From Saururus chinensis (taxonomy: Eukaryota > Streptophyta > Magnoliopsida > Piperales > Saururaceae), in NCBI GenBank assembly GCA_035235625.1, contig CP141146.1, forward strand, positions 20,268,501 through 20,332,500: a stretch of 64,000 nt of DNA, in the 5' to 3' direction. The position numbers and the translations under genes are program-made. The notes beneath the pieces were generated by a model, which saw nothing but the letters and a program-made list of their open reading frames with translations, ran no database searches and was not told the DNA's origin. This document shows positions 1 to 9,945 of the stretch, piece by piece (positions within the stretch are counted from its first letter, which is position 1; the number at the start of each line of letters is the position of its first letter).

Positions 1-243
1 AATTACATGATATTGGTCATGTTGTGTGATCGCACACACGATAATTGCATGAATTTAACTACCTAATTCCCGAAGAGTTACCACAATTTTCGGTGTTCGA
101 ATTAAATTTGAATGACCAATTTGCGAGGAGTCATTCCTAGAGAGTCACCACAATTTCCGGTGTTTCAATAATTTCCATAACCCGGACCTACTGGCCGAAC
201 CTTTTGGTTCGATCTGTCGATCATTGCGGTTCGTAACCTTGTC

Positions 244-247
<4 letters not shown>
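1..247. other. Unclassified non-coding sequence at window edge
   Basis: No coding signal is visible. A short motif around 'gagttaccacaatttt' / 'gagtcaccacaatttc' occurs twice, near positions 65-95 and 138-165, so this is probably the decayed end of a repeat that starts outside the window. No family can be named. Confidence 0.3.

Positions 248-307
<60 letters not shown>
248..307. repeat. (TA)n microsatellite, about 30 units
   Basis: An uninterrupted run of alternating T and A about 60 bp long. An open frame crossing it on the minus strand yields only an Ile-Tyr dipeptide run and is an artefact. The length is likely to vary between individuals. Confidence 0.95.
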
Positions 308-308
<1 letters not shown>

Positions 309-778
309 CTGTGACCCCTAGGCTTACCGAATTCGAGAGGAGGATGAGATGGAGATGAGATAGAGCATTTGGGACAGTCGTATAGCGGCATATGGTTAGT
401 CGGGCCCTACGTCCACAGCACTCACCGGCATCCGAAGGGGGACTATTCACTACGTGGTGTTATATGGATGCCGCAAATGTTCTGTCGCAATTAATCGCAC
501 GCCCACTGATCACCTACGCCTCGACGGAGGCTTCGGGACATTGCTATCGCACCGGATGGTGATCTCGTCACCCGTCATAAGCGGTCCTCCCCAGCCTATG
601 ATTGGAACGGGTTCACTCACTGGTGTTATTTCAATGTCGCGAATGTTCCGTCACATTTTTATTGCCTGGTTTAGGACTCTGCAAGGAGATCTGGCGCCAA
701 CTGATCGCCCACGCCGAGACATAGCATTCTAATTGGTCCTCACCAGCCTTCGAAGTGGTCTGCGGATTTTTAAAATTT
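308..778. repeat. Unclassified repeat-like region with an internal degenerate duplication
   Basis: The stretch at about 453-590 resembles the stretch at about 620-760. Both contain 'tggtgttat', 'tgtcgc', 'actgatc' and 'cctcaccagcct'-like blocks in the same order. It abuts the truncated end of the copia element at about 779. It may be part of another retroelement into which, or beside which, the copia copy lies. No protein similarity is recognisable. Confidence 0.3.
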
Positions 779-2904
779 TATGTGTATTTTTGCAAGTTCT
801 TTAAAGATATGTTGGTGTGATGTAATGGAGAAATATTCTTGGATGGGAGACGATTAATAAGATAAGTAGTTCTAGCAAAAGCATAAGGCCAGAAACCTTT
901 TGGGAGATGCCCATGAGCAAGCAATATAAGACCCGTCTCTACAATGTGTCTATGCTTGCATTCAGCAAGACCATTCTGCTCCGGGGTACCCGGATAGGAA
1001 AACAAGTGAGAGATGCCACGGTCCTTTAAAAAAATCTTGGAGTGTATGACTAAGGTACTCCCCACCCCCATCCATGTGGACTGTCTTGACATGGGCTTGA
1101 TATTGATTAGCCATAGATTTAATAAACTCAATAAAGATAAGTGCCACATTAGACTTGATGCGCAAAGGAAAACACCAAGTAAACCGGCTATATTCATCCA
1201 CAATCACGAGATAAAACCAATAACCATCAATAGAAATAACTAGGGCAGAGCCCCAAACATCACTATGAAGAACTGTAAAACGTTCATGAGAATAATTTCT
1301 ACGACGAGAAAATGGTAGCTTAGAGGTCTTTCCCAATTTACAACTTGCACAAAAAGTCTTAGAAGTACATTTTGGCAAATGTAATACTGAAGAAAGCTCC
1401 TTTATTATCTAAGAACTTGGATGTCCCAGCCTAGCATGCCAAAGAGCATCATCATCCTTATTTGAAAGCAAACCAACTGGAGGAGAACTTGAGCGACCAC
1501 TACTATGTATAGGGTAGAGCCCACCGCTCCTAGGACCCGTCAACAACACCTTCCATGTCTGCATGCCCTTTATAACAAAACCCCAATGATAAAATTGGAA
1601 GCAACAATTATTATCAATGGTAAACTGTGAAACACTGAGAAGGTTCTTCTTCAATTGAGGAACTATAAGGACGCCATCAAGAATCAAATAATTGGAAGGT
1701 AAAGAAATACGGCCTTTGTGAGAGATAGATAAACCAGTGTCATTGCCAATAAGAACCTTATCAGAATTAGTATAAGGAATAATACCTTCAGCAAGTGAGG
1801 CATCAACTGTCAGATGGTGGGTGGCACCGGAATCGGGGTACCATGCAGAATCATGGTGATCAGCCAACTGCAAGGCGGCAAAGGACTGGACATTGTCACG
1901 TGAGGATGAATCAGTAGCCTCACAATGGTTGGCGCAGTGATTGGGGAAACCACACTTGTAACAATATGTAGAAGAGGAATCTCTTGTCACAGGTGTTGCA
2001 CGAGGCTTCCCTCGCCGTCGAGTGGACTGTCTGCGGCCAAAGAAGTAGTGGAAGAGTTATCCAAACTAGGGACAGCAGCAAGGGTACGACTAGCACCACC
2101 CTAGCCGTGACCCCGATGTTGGCGAGAAGAGCTATCCCCACGGCTATGCTGGTGAGAGGAGTACATGGCAGCAGGGAACGAGTTGTCCGATGAACTGTAA
2201 TGTCCCTGAATGCGGAGTTCAAAATTGAGAAGAATAGCAGTTACCTCATCAACTGCTGGAGTCTCCTTGCAAAAATTGATCACTTCAACGATAGGATCAT
2301 ACTCAAATCCAAGGCCCTCCAAGATCCAATCTACAAAGCCGTCATTGGAAATTGGTTGTCCAGCGCTAGCAAGCATATGCTAGAGGGATTTTGCCTTGTG
2401 AAGGTAAGAAGTAATGGTCATGGAGCCCTTAGAAATGGATTGAAGCTCCTTCTTGATATGTTGGATACGGATTTTGAGAGTGTCCTGTAAAGTGTCTCGA
2501 GGGACCACCAAATCTCAGTGGCGGTGGCACAAGTGATGACTTGTGTAAGAACTTCATTGGATAGGGAGGTATAGATCCAAGCTAGGACCATCTCGTCAAG
2601 ACGAAGCCATTGACGAATGGTGGTGGAAGATAAGTCGCCGTCAGGGCAAGGCATAGAGCCATCTATGAAGCCCAATAATCCATGGCAACGAAGCACAGGA
2701 AGAATTTGCGCCTTCCACAATAGGTAATTGGTCTCGACAAGCAACAAAGAGAGCTCTTGGGAAATAGATTTGACGACTCAGAAAGGAGAAGCAACATACC
2801 CAAATTCATTTTCTGTTGAAAGGGAGGGAAAAGAATGTGTGGGAGATGAAGAGGAGGCCATTGCATAGAAAAAAATTTAGAAAATGGCAAAGGCTCCGAT
2901 ACAA
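779..2904 (-). mobile_element. Truncated, decayed Ty1/copia retrotransposon (gag to integrase)
   Basis: Reading the minus strand from right to left gives the 5' half of a Ty1/copia element broken by stops and frameshifts. Gag starts near 2861. A Gag core follows (about 2420-2750), with 'LLWKAQILPVLRCHGLLGFI' and 'EIWWSLE' motifs, and a second Gag piece covers about 2100-2376. A CCHC zinc knuckle lies at about 1930-1975 (C-X2-C-X4-H-X4-C). The aspartic protease motif WYPDSGATHHL is near 1830. The pre-integrase motif LWHARLGHP is near 1420. Integrase pieces follow, with 'HSDVWG' (first Asp), 'MDGGGEY' (second Asp) and 'EQNGLAECKHRH' (Glu region). Homology stops near 779, so reverse transcriptase, RNase H and the 3' LTR are missing. 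Just right of gag, 2891-2904 reads on the minus strand as a degraded initiator-tRNA-Met primer-binding site (TTGTATCGGAGCC). The element cannot be autonomous. Confidence 0.9.
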
Positions 2905-3213
2905 TGTGAGGAAAAATATGGCTGAATGGCTTAGGTGCCTTTGTGTATTGTTATCCTTTAAATAGAGTTTTTACATTTACATCAATTAAGGGATGTGAAT
3001 CTCATAAAATAATTTACTTTCTATACAAATAAATATAGGAATCAATTTAGGATAAGAAAGAAAAGTATAATATATGAATCAATTTAGGAAAATATTCAAA
3101 ATTTTGGAAGCACACCAAATCATAGGCTGTCATAGTCTATCTCACATTCCGCAGGTATTGACGATTGGGGAATACGTGAGGCAAAGAGATATAAAATGGA
3201 TATTTTTTAGATA
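2905..3213 (-). repeat. Probable 5' LTR remnant of the copia element
   Basis: The sequence lies directly outside the primer-binding site, begins on the plus strand with TGTGAGG (so the minus-strand LTR would end CCTCACA), and holds a minus-strand TATA-like box (CTATTTAAAG, about 2955-2965). The outer boundary is not identifiable. The hAT element at 3222 lies next to or inside it. The call rests on position relative to the primer-binding site, not on a second LTR copy, because the 3' LTR is absent. Confidence 0.5.
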
Positions 3214-3221
3214 CAGGGGAC

Positions 3222-3887
3222 TAGGGGTGTTCACGGACGTCCAACGTCCGTTTGTCCGTCCGTGTCCATGTCTATAAATACATAGAGCGGACAAATTTTT
3301 TAGTCTGGGGCGGATACGGACACGGACCATTAAATTTGTCCGTCCTTGTAGGTGCCTGCGGACGCGGACAAACTGTTGTCCGCGCCCGCCACCTAATTGA
3401 AAATTTGGATTATGGTTATATTAAGTATTTGATAGTTATAGTTGACTTAATTACAAAGAAGACTTTGTTTTTGTTATAATTTATGATAAGAATTTTAAAA
3501 TTTTAGTATTGTTTAATTATGGGTAATTTTTAACTTATTTTAGCATTTTGTATATGTATTTTTTAGGTAAAAATATAAATACAGATCTTATGTAGCATGT
3601 TAGAACAGTTCTAACATGCTACATAAGGACTGTACATGTAAAAATATAAATACAGACCTTATGTAGCATGTTAGGACAGTTCTAACGTGCTACATAAGGA
3701 CTGTACATGTAAAAATAGGGATTTGGCTTAATTGTCCGTGTCCGTCCGTGTTCATGACGGATGGACTTGGACAATAGATGCTATGGACATTAGCGGACAC
3801 GGACGGACATAGACAACACTTAGCTAATTGGCAGACGGACGTGGACATACCTCTGTCCGCATCCGTATTTGTCCGTGAACACCCCTA
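3222..3887. mobile_element. Non-autonomous hAT-type DNA transposon (666 bp)
   Basis: The two ends are perfect 17-bp inverted repeats (TAGGGGTGTTCACGGAC on the left, its complement on the right). They are flanked by a perfect 8-bp target duplication, CAGGGGAC, at 3214-3221 and 3888-3895. An 8-bp duplication with TAGGGGTG-like ends is characteristic of hAT elements. No transposase is encoded. The sub-terminal regions are rich in GTCCGTCCGTGTCC-like motifs, in both orientations, which may be transposase-binding repeats. The middle contains two near-identical hairpins (separate entry). The right end lies about 235 bp upstream of the SDR start codon. Confidence 0.92.
3587..3698. repeat. Duplicated 41-bp near-perfect palindrome inside the hAT element
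   Basis: Positions 3587-3627 form two 20-bp arms (CTTATGTAGCATGTTAGAAC and its exact complement) around a single base. The same palindrome recurs at 3658-3698, a 71-bp period, with two substitutions. Either copy could fold into a cruciform or RNA hairpin. Confidence 0.9.
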
Positions 3888-4045
3888 CAGGGGACAAGTA
3901 AGAGAATTTAGACATAGGGTTAAGGTAAACGAGAAATGAGGGATAACGAAGTTTAACGGGATGCAACTCGAAATGTGAACTCGACGGTTGCAAGGTTTCT
4001 CTCCGCAGTCACTGTAAACCGGCTGCCATGTCTCATCCATTTCCG

Positions 4046-4053
4046 TATATATA
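4046..4053 (+). promoter_or_regulatory. TATA box of the SDR gene
   Basis: TATATATA occurs 69 bp before the chosen ATG at 4122. This gives a predicted transcription start around 4080 and a short 5' leader. It is the reason for rejecting the upstream in-frame ATG at 3975, which would place the TATA box inside the coding region. Confidence 0.6.
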
Positions 4054-4121
4054 CCAAACTCCCTACCCTAAATGAGAGGACAAAACTCTTCCCATTGACC
4101 TTTGCTATACACACCGACCAC

Positions 4122-4919
4122 ATGGATGCTACGTCTACCACCTTACCTCCGGCCCTCCCTCTGGCCGGCCGAGTCGCCATCATCACCGGCGCCTCCCGTG
4201 GCCTGGGTCGCGAAGCGGCTATCCACCTCGCCAGCCTTGGCGCAAACGTCGTCATCAACTACACTTCCGCATCCTCGGTCGCCGCCGCCGCCGAATTAGC
4301 CGCCCAGATCAATTCTTCCCAACCTCCGCTGCGTGCCACCACCTTCCGAGCCGATGTCTCCGATGCGGAAGGAGTCCGGGCCCTCTTTGACCACGCAGAG
4401 AAGGCCTTCGGCGCCAACATCCACATCCTCGTGAACTGTGCCGGAGTCCTGGACTCCAAATACCCGACCGTGGCATCAACTGAAGAAGAGGACTGGGACA
4501 AGACCTTCGCCATCAACGCGAAGGGCTCGTTCTTGTGCTGCCGTGAGGCTGCAAATCGGATCGTCCGCGGCGGCGGTGGCCGGATCATCATGTTCACGTC
4601 ATCACTGGTGGGCGGGCTGAGCCCCGGGTATGGCGCCTACACGGCGTCAAAGGCCGCGGTGGAGACGATGGTGAGGATACTGGCCAAGGAACTGAAGGGA
4701 ACCCAGATCACAGCCAACTGCGTGGCGCCCGGCCCGATCGCAACGGAGATGTTCTTTGCTGGGAAGTCTGATGAACAGGTGCGAAGGATCATCGATCAGT
4801 GCCCGCTGGGGCGGCTGGGGGAGACAGGGGACGTCGCGCCGGTTGTCGGGTTTCTGGCCGGAGACTCGTCGGAATGGGTTAACGGGCAGACGATTCGCGT
4901 CAATGGTGGGTACGTCTGA
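4122..4919 (+). CDS. Short-chain dehydrogenase/reductase, intronless (plant NADPH-dependent aldehyde/ketone reductase-like)
   Basis: A 265-residue classical SDR with a complete motif set. The dinucleotide-binding TGASRGLG is at residues 22-29. NCAG (the NNAG variant) is at 105-108. The structural Asn is N132, the catalytic Ser is S160 or S161, the YxxxK pair is Y173/K177, and the PG motif is at 203-204. The Arg in the glycine-rich loop favours NADP(H) (inference). Family knowledge: such proteins reduce aldehydes, ketones or 3-oxoacyl groups, and plant relatives of this size are annotated as NADPH-dependent aldehyde reductase-like or FabG-like. The substrate cannot be read from sequence. No transit peptide is apparent, so it is probably cytosolic. 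The start at 4122 was chosen over 3975 because it fits a TATA box at 4046, has G at +4 and matches normal family length. The gene is GC-rich compared with its AT-rich surroundings, as is common for intronless plant genes. No frame break is seen. Confidence 0.93.
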   Translation: MDATSTTLPPALPLAGRVAIITGASRGLGREAAIHLASLGANVVINYTSASSVAAAAELAAQINSSQPPLRATTFRADVSDAEGVRALFDHAEKAFGANIHILVNCAGVLDSKYPTVASTEEEDWDKTFAINAKGSFLCCREAANRIVRGGGGRIIMFTSSLVGGLSPGYGAYTASKAAVETMVRILAKELKGTQITANCVAPGPIATEMFFAGKSDEQVRRIIDQCPLGRLGETGDVAPVVGFLAGDSSEWVNGQTIRVNGGYV

Positions 4920-5095
4920 GAAAATTGGGCAGATTCCGGCGAGTCTTATAGTCCATCTGAAATTATTGCATGTCACTTGTTCAGAGAAACTATTCAAATG
5001 GGCATTATGTCAAACAGATTATAGGCGAGTCTCGTAGGAAGTTGGGGTAGCAGTATATGTTTTCCTTGTATTTGCTTATGGGAATTTAAGCGTGA

Positions 5096-5101
5096 AATAA
5101 A
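5096..5101 (+). terminator. Putative polyadenylation signal of the SDR gene
   Basis: AATAAA lies about 177 bp after the SDR stop codon, a plausible 3' UTR length. Plant signals are loose, so this is only a candidate. Confidence 0.4.
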
Positions 5102-5439
5102 GGGTGCTTCAAGCTTCATAAAGTTGCATTTGTTGGCTTGGGTGGTACCCAAGCAGAAAAGAATCTTAGAATTTGACTTGTAATTTAACATTTTTCATGG
5201 ATACTGTCATTAGATTGTGATTAGAACTTATCTTATTGAATTTGAAACTTAGTCAAAGTTCCCCCTGGGATAAGCCTATTCCATTCACAATTTTTACTTG
5301 TATAGAGTTATCTTTTATTTATTTATTTATGAAAAGCAGAAAGTTGTGTTTATTATGTTATGTACACACAATCAAAATCAACATTCATGTGATTGATACT
5401 TGAAATTGATTTTAATATGACATGGAGCAACTTTTTGCA

Positions 5440-6180
5440 ATCATAGAAGGCCATATAGGCCGATACGGATGCGTATATCGGCCTATATGGGTCCCGTATC
5501 GGCCGAGACCAATATGATACTGGGGGCGATACGCCCCACATGAATCAACAATACATATTAATGGTATCGTATCGATACGGCCCATATATATCGATATATT
5601 ATTAAAAAATTATTTTAAAAAAAATTTTAAAAATTAAATTTTTTTTATTAAAAATAAAAACACAATTCAAACTCAACTTCTTTGAAAGTTTATGTTTTTG
5701 TTATATTAAAAATAATATTTTTAAAGTTATATGAGATGAATACGGGTAGGTCCATACAATTTTCATAATTATTTTTTTACATATAGTGCTCTACAAATAT
5801 ATATTTATTTAAATAGATAACTTAAACTTATATTAAGCATAATATTTATTTTTAAAATAAAATAATTTTAGTGCACTTAATATGGGAAAGAATGAGCAAT
5901 AATTTGTATGAGACAAAGAACATAATAGTGTATGGTTTCAAATGAACTAATTTTAGAATACATGTATCGGTTGATATAACATTCTATAGTCTTATTATAC
6001 TCTAAAAGAAGGATTATAATGATATATTATTAGTTATAATATTTGTTTATGTCTATAAAAGGGTTTTTGCCCGTTTCAGCGTGTACCAAGAGTATCATTG
6101 GGGCGTACCCGTATCCATAGTCATCGATTCTGTCATCCATATCGATACTGCCTTCCATGCTTGCAGCTCACTATCGAGCT
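5440..6180. repeat. Unclassified dispersed repeat rich in GATACGG/CCGTATC motifs
   Basis: The left part (about 5445-5585) is packed with palindromic 'ggccgatacgg', 'cgtatatcggcc' and 'cccgtatcggcc' motifs. The right part (about 6090-6160) has 'cccgtatcc' and 'catatcgatactg'. Between them is AT-rich sequence without coding potential. This suggests a non-autonomous element with degenerate terminal motifs, but no clean inverted repeats or target duplication were found. Confidence 0.4.
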
Positions 6181-7004
6181 ACTTTTTGGTATAATAAGGG
6201 GTGACTAGTCCTTAGGACCTCATTGGACGAGGCAAGGCAACCGGCCTCTTTGTGGTACTTAGCTTGTATGTACACAGTTCACACATGCTTACTTCTTTTT
6301 ATTTTCATAGAAAAAAGCGATAGCATGGATTCTAGCTATGTCAAACATCAACCTAGATTTCATGTATATTAAGTCCACAAGTAAATTTAAAATTTCACAT
6401 TATATATGCTTGAATGTGCATTGAAGGTGAGATGTTTGTATGGTTTCGTGTATAGTTTATGCATTCTTGACCAAAAAAGTTTTAATTATGCATTTAGATA
6501 TTAAATCATGTTGCTTATAGCCCATTTAGGAGGTTTTATTTTTAGCCAATTTTCCCACCAAGATCTCATACATTAAAATTTTTTTTTTCTAATTTCTAAA
6601 ATTGTTGTATTACAAGTGTTGACCTATTTGACAATATTGCACTAAATTTCAAAAACTATGAAGGACATGTTTGATAAAAAAAAATCAAGTTTAATTTTTT
6701 TAATATAATTATTTTGTCAAAGAATATATATAAGGTAATAATAAACAAACCAAAACCCATAAAATCTTTCTCAACCTCAATACCCAAAACATAAATATTA
6801 ATTTATAAAATACACAATACATAAATATCCCTTATAAATAAATGTGTTACAAATAGTAGTGATAATCATATATAGCCTAGAGGTGGCAAATGGTTGGCTC
6901 AGCCTATCCCCCTAAAATTGCCTGACCGTATCGGGACCAAGGTTTAAGGCCTTGGGCCTAAATGGGCCTGACCCTCAATTTCGTAGGTTGATTGATTGGC
7001 CTTA
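6181..7004. other. AT-rich intergenic sequence, nothing recognised
   Basis: No coding region or clear repeat structure. Near 6890-7000 there are short GGCCTTGGGCC-like blocks that resume at 9090-9130 on the other side of the solo LTR, so the LTR interrupted a pre-existing sequence here. Confidence 0.5.
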
Positions 7005-7009
7005 TAACC

Positions 7010-9071
7010 TGTAGTACCCCAACACGCAAAACCCGACCCGGACTGGGGGTTAGTTCGGAAGACAGAATCAGAGTGTATAAAATAAGCGGAAAAATTAAAA
7101 CCGACTAACCAGGAGCTGCAGACTCTAAGTGCGAGAGTCATAACATACTTCTACCCACTACGAAGCTATAATGTTCTGTTGCGCATAGATCAGAACAAAC
7201 CTAATTTTATAACTAATTTAGATCGGGCCAACGTTATTTTATTGTTGGTTGTCTACGTACATATTGGATACCATCTCTGACGTTATTCCAATACGATCGG
7301 ATCCGAACGTAGTTCTGCCTAATGGCTAATATATGCATCAGGCATCACAAAATCATATACGTTAAAAATACGTATATCTTTATATCTGAATAATTATTCG
7401 GAATTAGACGAAAATCTTATAAATCGTCGGAATCAAACAAAAGCCAATAAATCAATAAGATACTCATCTCACATAGGTGAGCATAATACTAACAAAACAC
7501 ACATCCCACTCTATCATAGAGCAGAGCAAAGCAAACTACAGAGCATGTTGGATCATATCAAATCCCATCAGATCATATCAGATTTCATTCGACCATACTG
7601 GTCACATCAGATTCGAGTAAGTCAAATCACAATAGAGCATTTTAGAGTAATTCAAATCACAATAGAATAAATCAAAGTAGATTAAATAGGAACATATCAG
7701 CATGTATCAGATCAGCAAATTATATATCTTAATTAGTATATAACTAATTAAGATGTGCATTCATATAAATCATATTAAACTAGAAGGTCAGAAATGTGTA
7801 CTCCCCTGCAATTCCGGAAGTGGCGACGTTCTGAGTTGCTCATTTCCTCAAGGCGTCCTCCCTTTCTGATCCGGAGGCGGCGGACAGAACCTCCCCTTAC
7901 CCGGAGACACTTTACCCTTTCTGCGCCTGTAGGTGGCGGACAGAATCTCCCCTTACCCGGAAACACTTTACCCTTTCTGCTCTCGTAGGCGGCGGATAGA
8001 ACCTTCCCTTACCCGGAGACACTTTACCCTTTTTGCGCCTGTAGGCGGCTGACAGAACCTTCCCTTACCCGGAGACACTTTACCCTTTTTGCGCTCGTAG
8101 GCAGCAGACAGAACCTCCCCTTGCCCGGAGATACTTCACCCTTTTCGTGCCCGTAGGCAGCGGACAGAACCTCCCCTTACCCGGAGACACTTTACCCTTT
8201 CCGTGCTCGTAAGCGGCGGATAGAACCTCCCCTTGCCCCAGGACATTTCCCTTATATAGGGTTGCTAATTTGAAGAATAGATGCTTCCATTGCGTAGAAA
8301 TACCCTCAAATTAGCTAAGAACGCTTTTTGAATGGAAGAAAACGGATACAGAATGACTCCCCAAAATCCTCCGGAAGAATGAACCGAAATGGCTATTTAT
8401 AAGAGAAAGGCATGCGAGCGGACGAAAGAAGGCAGATGCGCACGTGCCACATGGTGCATTCTGAATAGACCGCACGGAATGGCGGTTCGCGCCAACATGC
8501 ACGAGCCGCATGTGTACACGCGCCGAGTGTCTCGCGCGGAATGGAGTCGCGTGTCCGCGGTGCAGCTCTAACGTCGACGCGTGTCCCGCGCGCGTCGCGC
8601 GCTGGACCGCGTGATCCGATGCGCGAACGGCCACAATCTCACGGCGCAACTCAGCGCGTCAATCCGGCGGCTCGGCCCATTCTGCTAACATCATCAATTT
8701 CTTATTTTATTATTATTTTAATCCAAATACAATTCCAACTTCAAAATGTGATAACTTCTTATCCCGAAGTCGGAATTGCGCGTTCTTGGTACCGATGGAC
8801 TCGTATTGACGAACCCTTCGAAATTAAACCCCACATATATAGGTTATCTCACTGTTTCAAAGGGGGTCCCGCCTATGTGGCACGTTTCCCGTGGTCGTAA
8901 CATTCGTTCCCAACCTCCGTTTCACGTGTTGTTAGGTTTGTTATGCTCTTTACTTCGAGCTTTAACTGAATACGAAAATTCCCTCCATTGAACCCCATAA
9001 AACTTAACTAAAATTACGCAACTACCCCTAACCTCCTTGGGTTAAGTGTAATCGGAACACGGGGTGTCACA
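7010..9071 (-). mobile_element. Solo LTR (2,062 bp) of an LTR retrotransposon, minus orientation
   Basis: The unit has TG...CA ends (TGTAGTACCCC on the left, GGGGTGTCACA on the right). A perfect 5-bp target duplication, TAACC, flanks it at 7005-7009 and 9072-9076. On the minus strand it starts TGTGACACCCCG, a start common in Ty3/gypsy chromoviruses, and carries a TATA box (TTATAAATAG, plus-strand 8393-8403). That is why I orient it minus. No gag, pol or second LTR is present, so this is the product of LTR-LTR recombination. It contains a 56-bp tandem array (separate entry). The perfect duplication suggests a relatively young insertion. Confidence 0.88.
7876..8240. repeat. 56-bp tandem repeat, about 6.4 copies, inside the solo LTR
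   Basis: Copies start at 7879, 7935, 7991, 8047, 8103, 8159 and 8215 (partial), an exact 56-bp period. Each contains GGCGGACAGAACC, CCTTACCCGGAGACAC and TTTACCCTTT blocks with a few substitutions. Open frames crossing it are artefacts of the periodicity. Confidence 0.93.
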
Positions 9072-9449
9072 TAACCATTCAATTCCCCCAGCCCATTGGG
9101 CCTTGGGCCTTATGGGCATGGTCCATAAGGCCTTCTGGGGAATTTCTTTTTGTTTTTTGCTGGCGCAAGGGCCAACCCTGCCCTAGGCTCGGCACTTCGG
9201 GTCCTAGAGTCATGTCGAGCTCCCTTTGGAGATGAGGGTTGGGCCCAGGCAGCTCACCCACATACAGGCCTCCAAAGGTCCCAAGCCTGGCCCTTCGCCA
9301 CCTGTAATATAGCCCCTACCAATATAATCTTCCCACATTTTCAAAGTAATTCCATCACAAAGCTCCTTCCCAAGATGTTGTTGTTCTAAAGTAGATACTT
9401 GAGATTGATTTCTTTTGTTGTTTTATCTTTCTTTTCAATTTCTCGATCT

Positions 9450-9945
9450 ATAGTTGCACCTCTTTCCCTTTCAATTTGTAGCAAAATTTCATCCTACCCT
9501 TCTTAGGTGTTTCAAATAAAATTATGCAACAAACAAGCATCAATAACCATCTTTTCTTGCACTTCAGTAGGATACTCAAGTGGTTGAAAAAAAATATAAA
9601 TGTTTCTTTTAGAACCCCAAATATACATTCAATCACATTACATAGTGATGCATGTCCTAAGCTAAAAAGCTCTTCATGGTTTTACAGAGAAGATTGGTAT
9701 GGACCAAATTCTCTAGATACCCTACTCCTCAATATGATGCAAGAAATTGTGGTGTATTTGCATATCCAACATCCACAAGATAATATTTACCGAGTTAAGA
9801 GATTAGAAAGATTAAATTTCATATAACTAGGTTACTACTTACTAGATGAATCACCATCTGGAACATGAAATCTTGCATGAACATAGACAAATTACATCTC
9901 AAATGAACAAGCATCCATCACATTCCTAGAAGTGTGACCCTTATG
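9450..9945 (-). pseudogene. Decayed PIF/Harbinger transposase (DDE_Tnp_4) fragment
   Basis: Translating the minus strand and allowing frameshifts and stops gives the C-terminal half of a Harbinger nuclease. First comes 'RNVMDACSFEM', the region of the first catalytic Asp, here apparently Glu. Then follow 'KYYLVDVGYANTPQFLA' and 'VIECIFGVLK', the Glu-containing helix, and finally a 'LVCCIILF'-type end. At least three stops and frame changes interrupt it, so it is dead. No terminal repeats could be assigned. The assignment rests on motif order recognised by eye. Confidence 0.7.

Noticed and set aside
247..450. Minus-strand open frame ending in an Ile-Tyr repeat
   Set aside because: It is a reading of the (TA)n microsatellite.
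1013..1243. Plus-strand frame within the copia region
   Set aside because: It is antisense to the integrase remnant.
3975..4121. N-terminal extension of the SDR frame from an upstream ATG
   Set aside because: It would translate across the TATA box, lengthens the protein beyond family norm and has no targeting-peptide character I trust. The ATG at 4122 is better supported.
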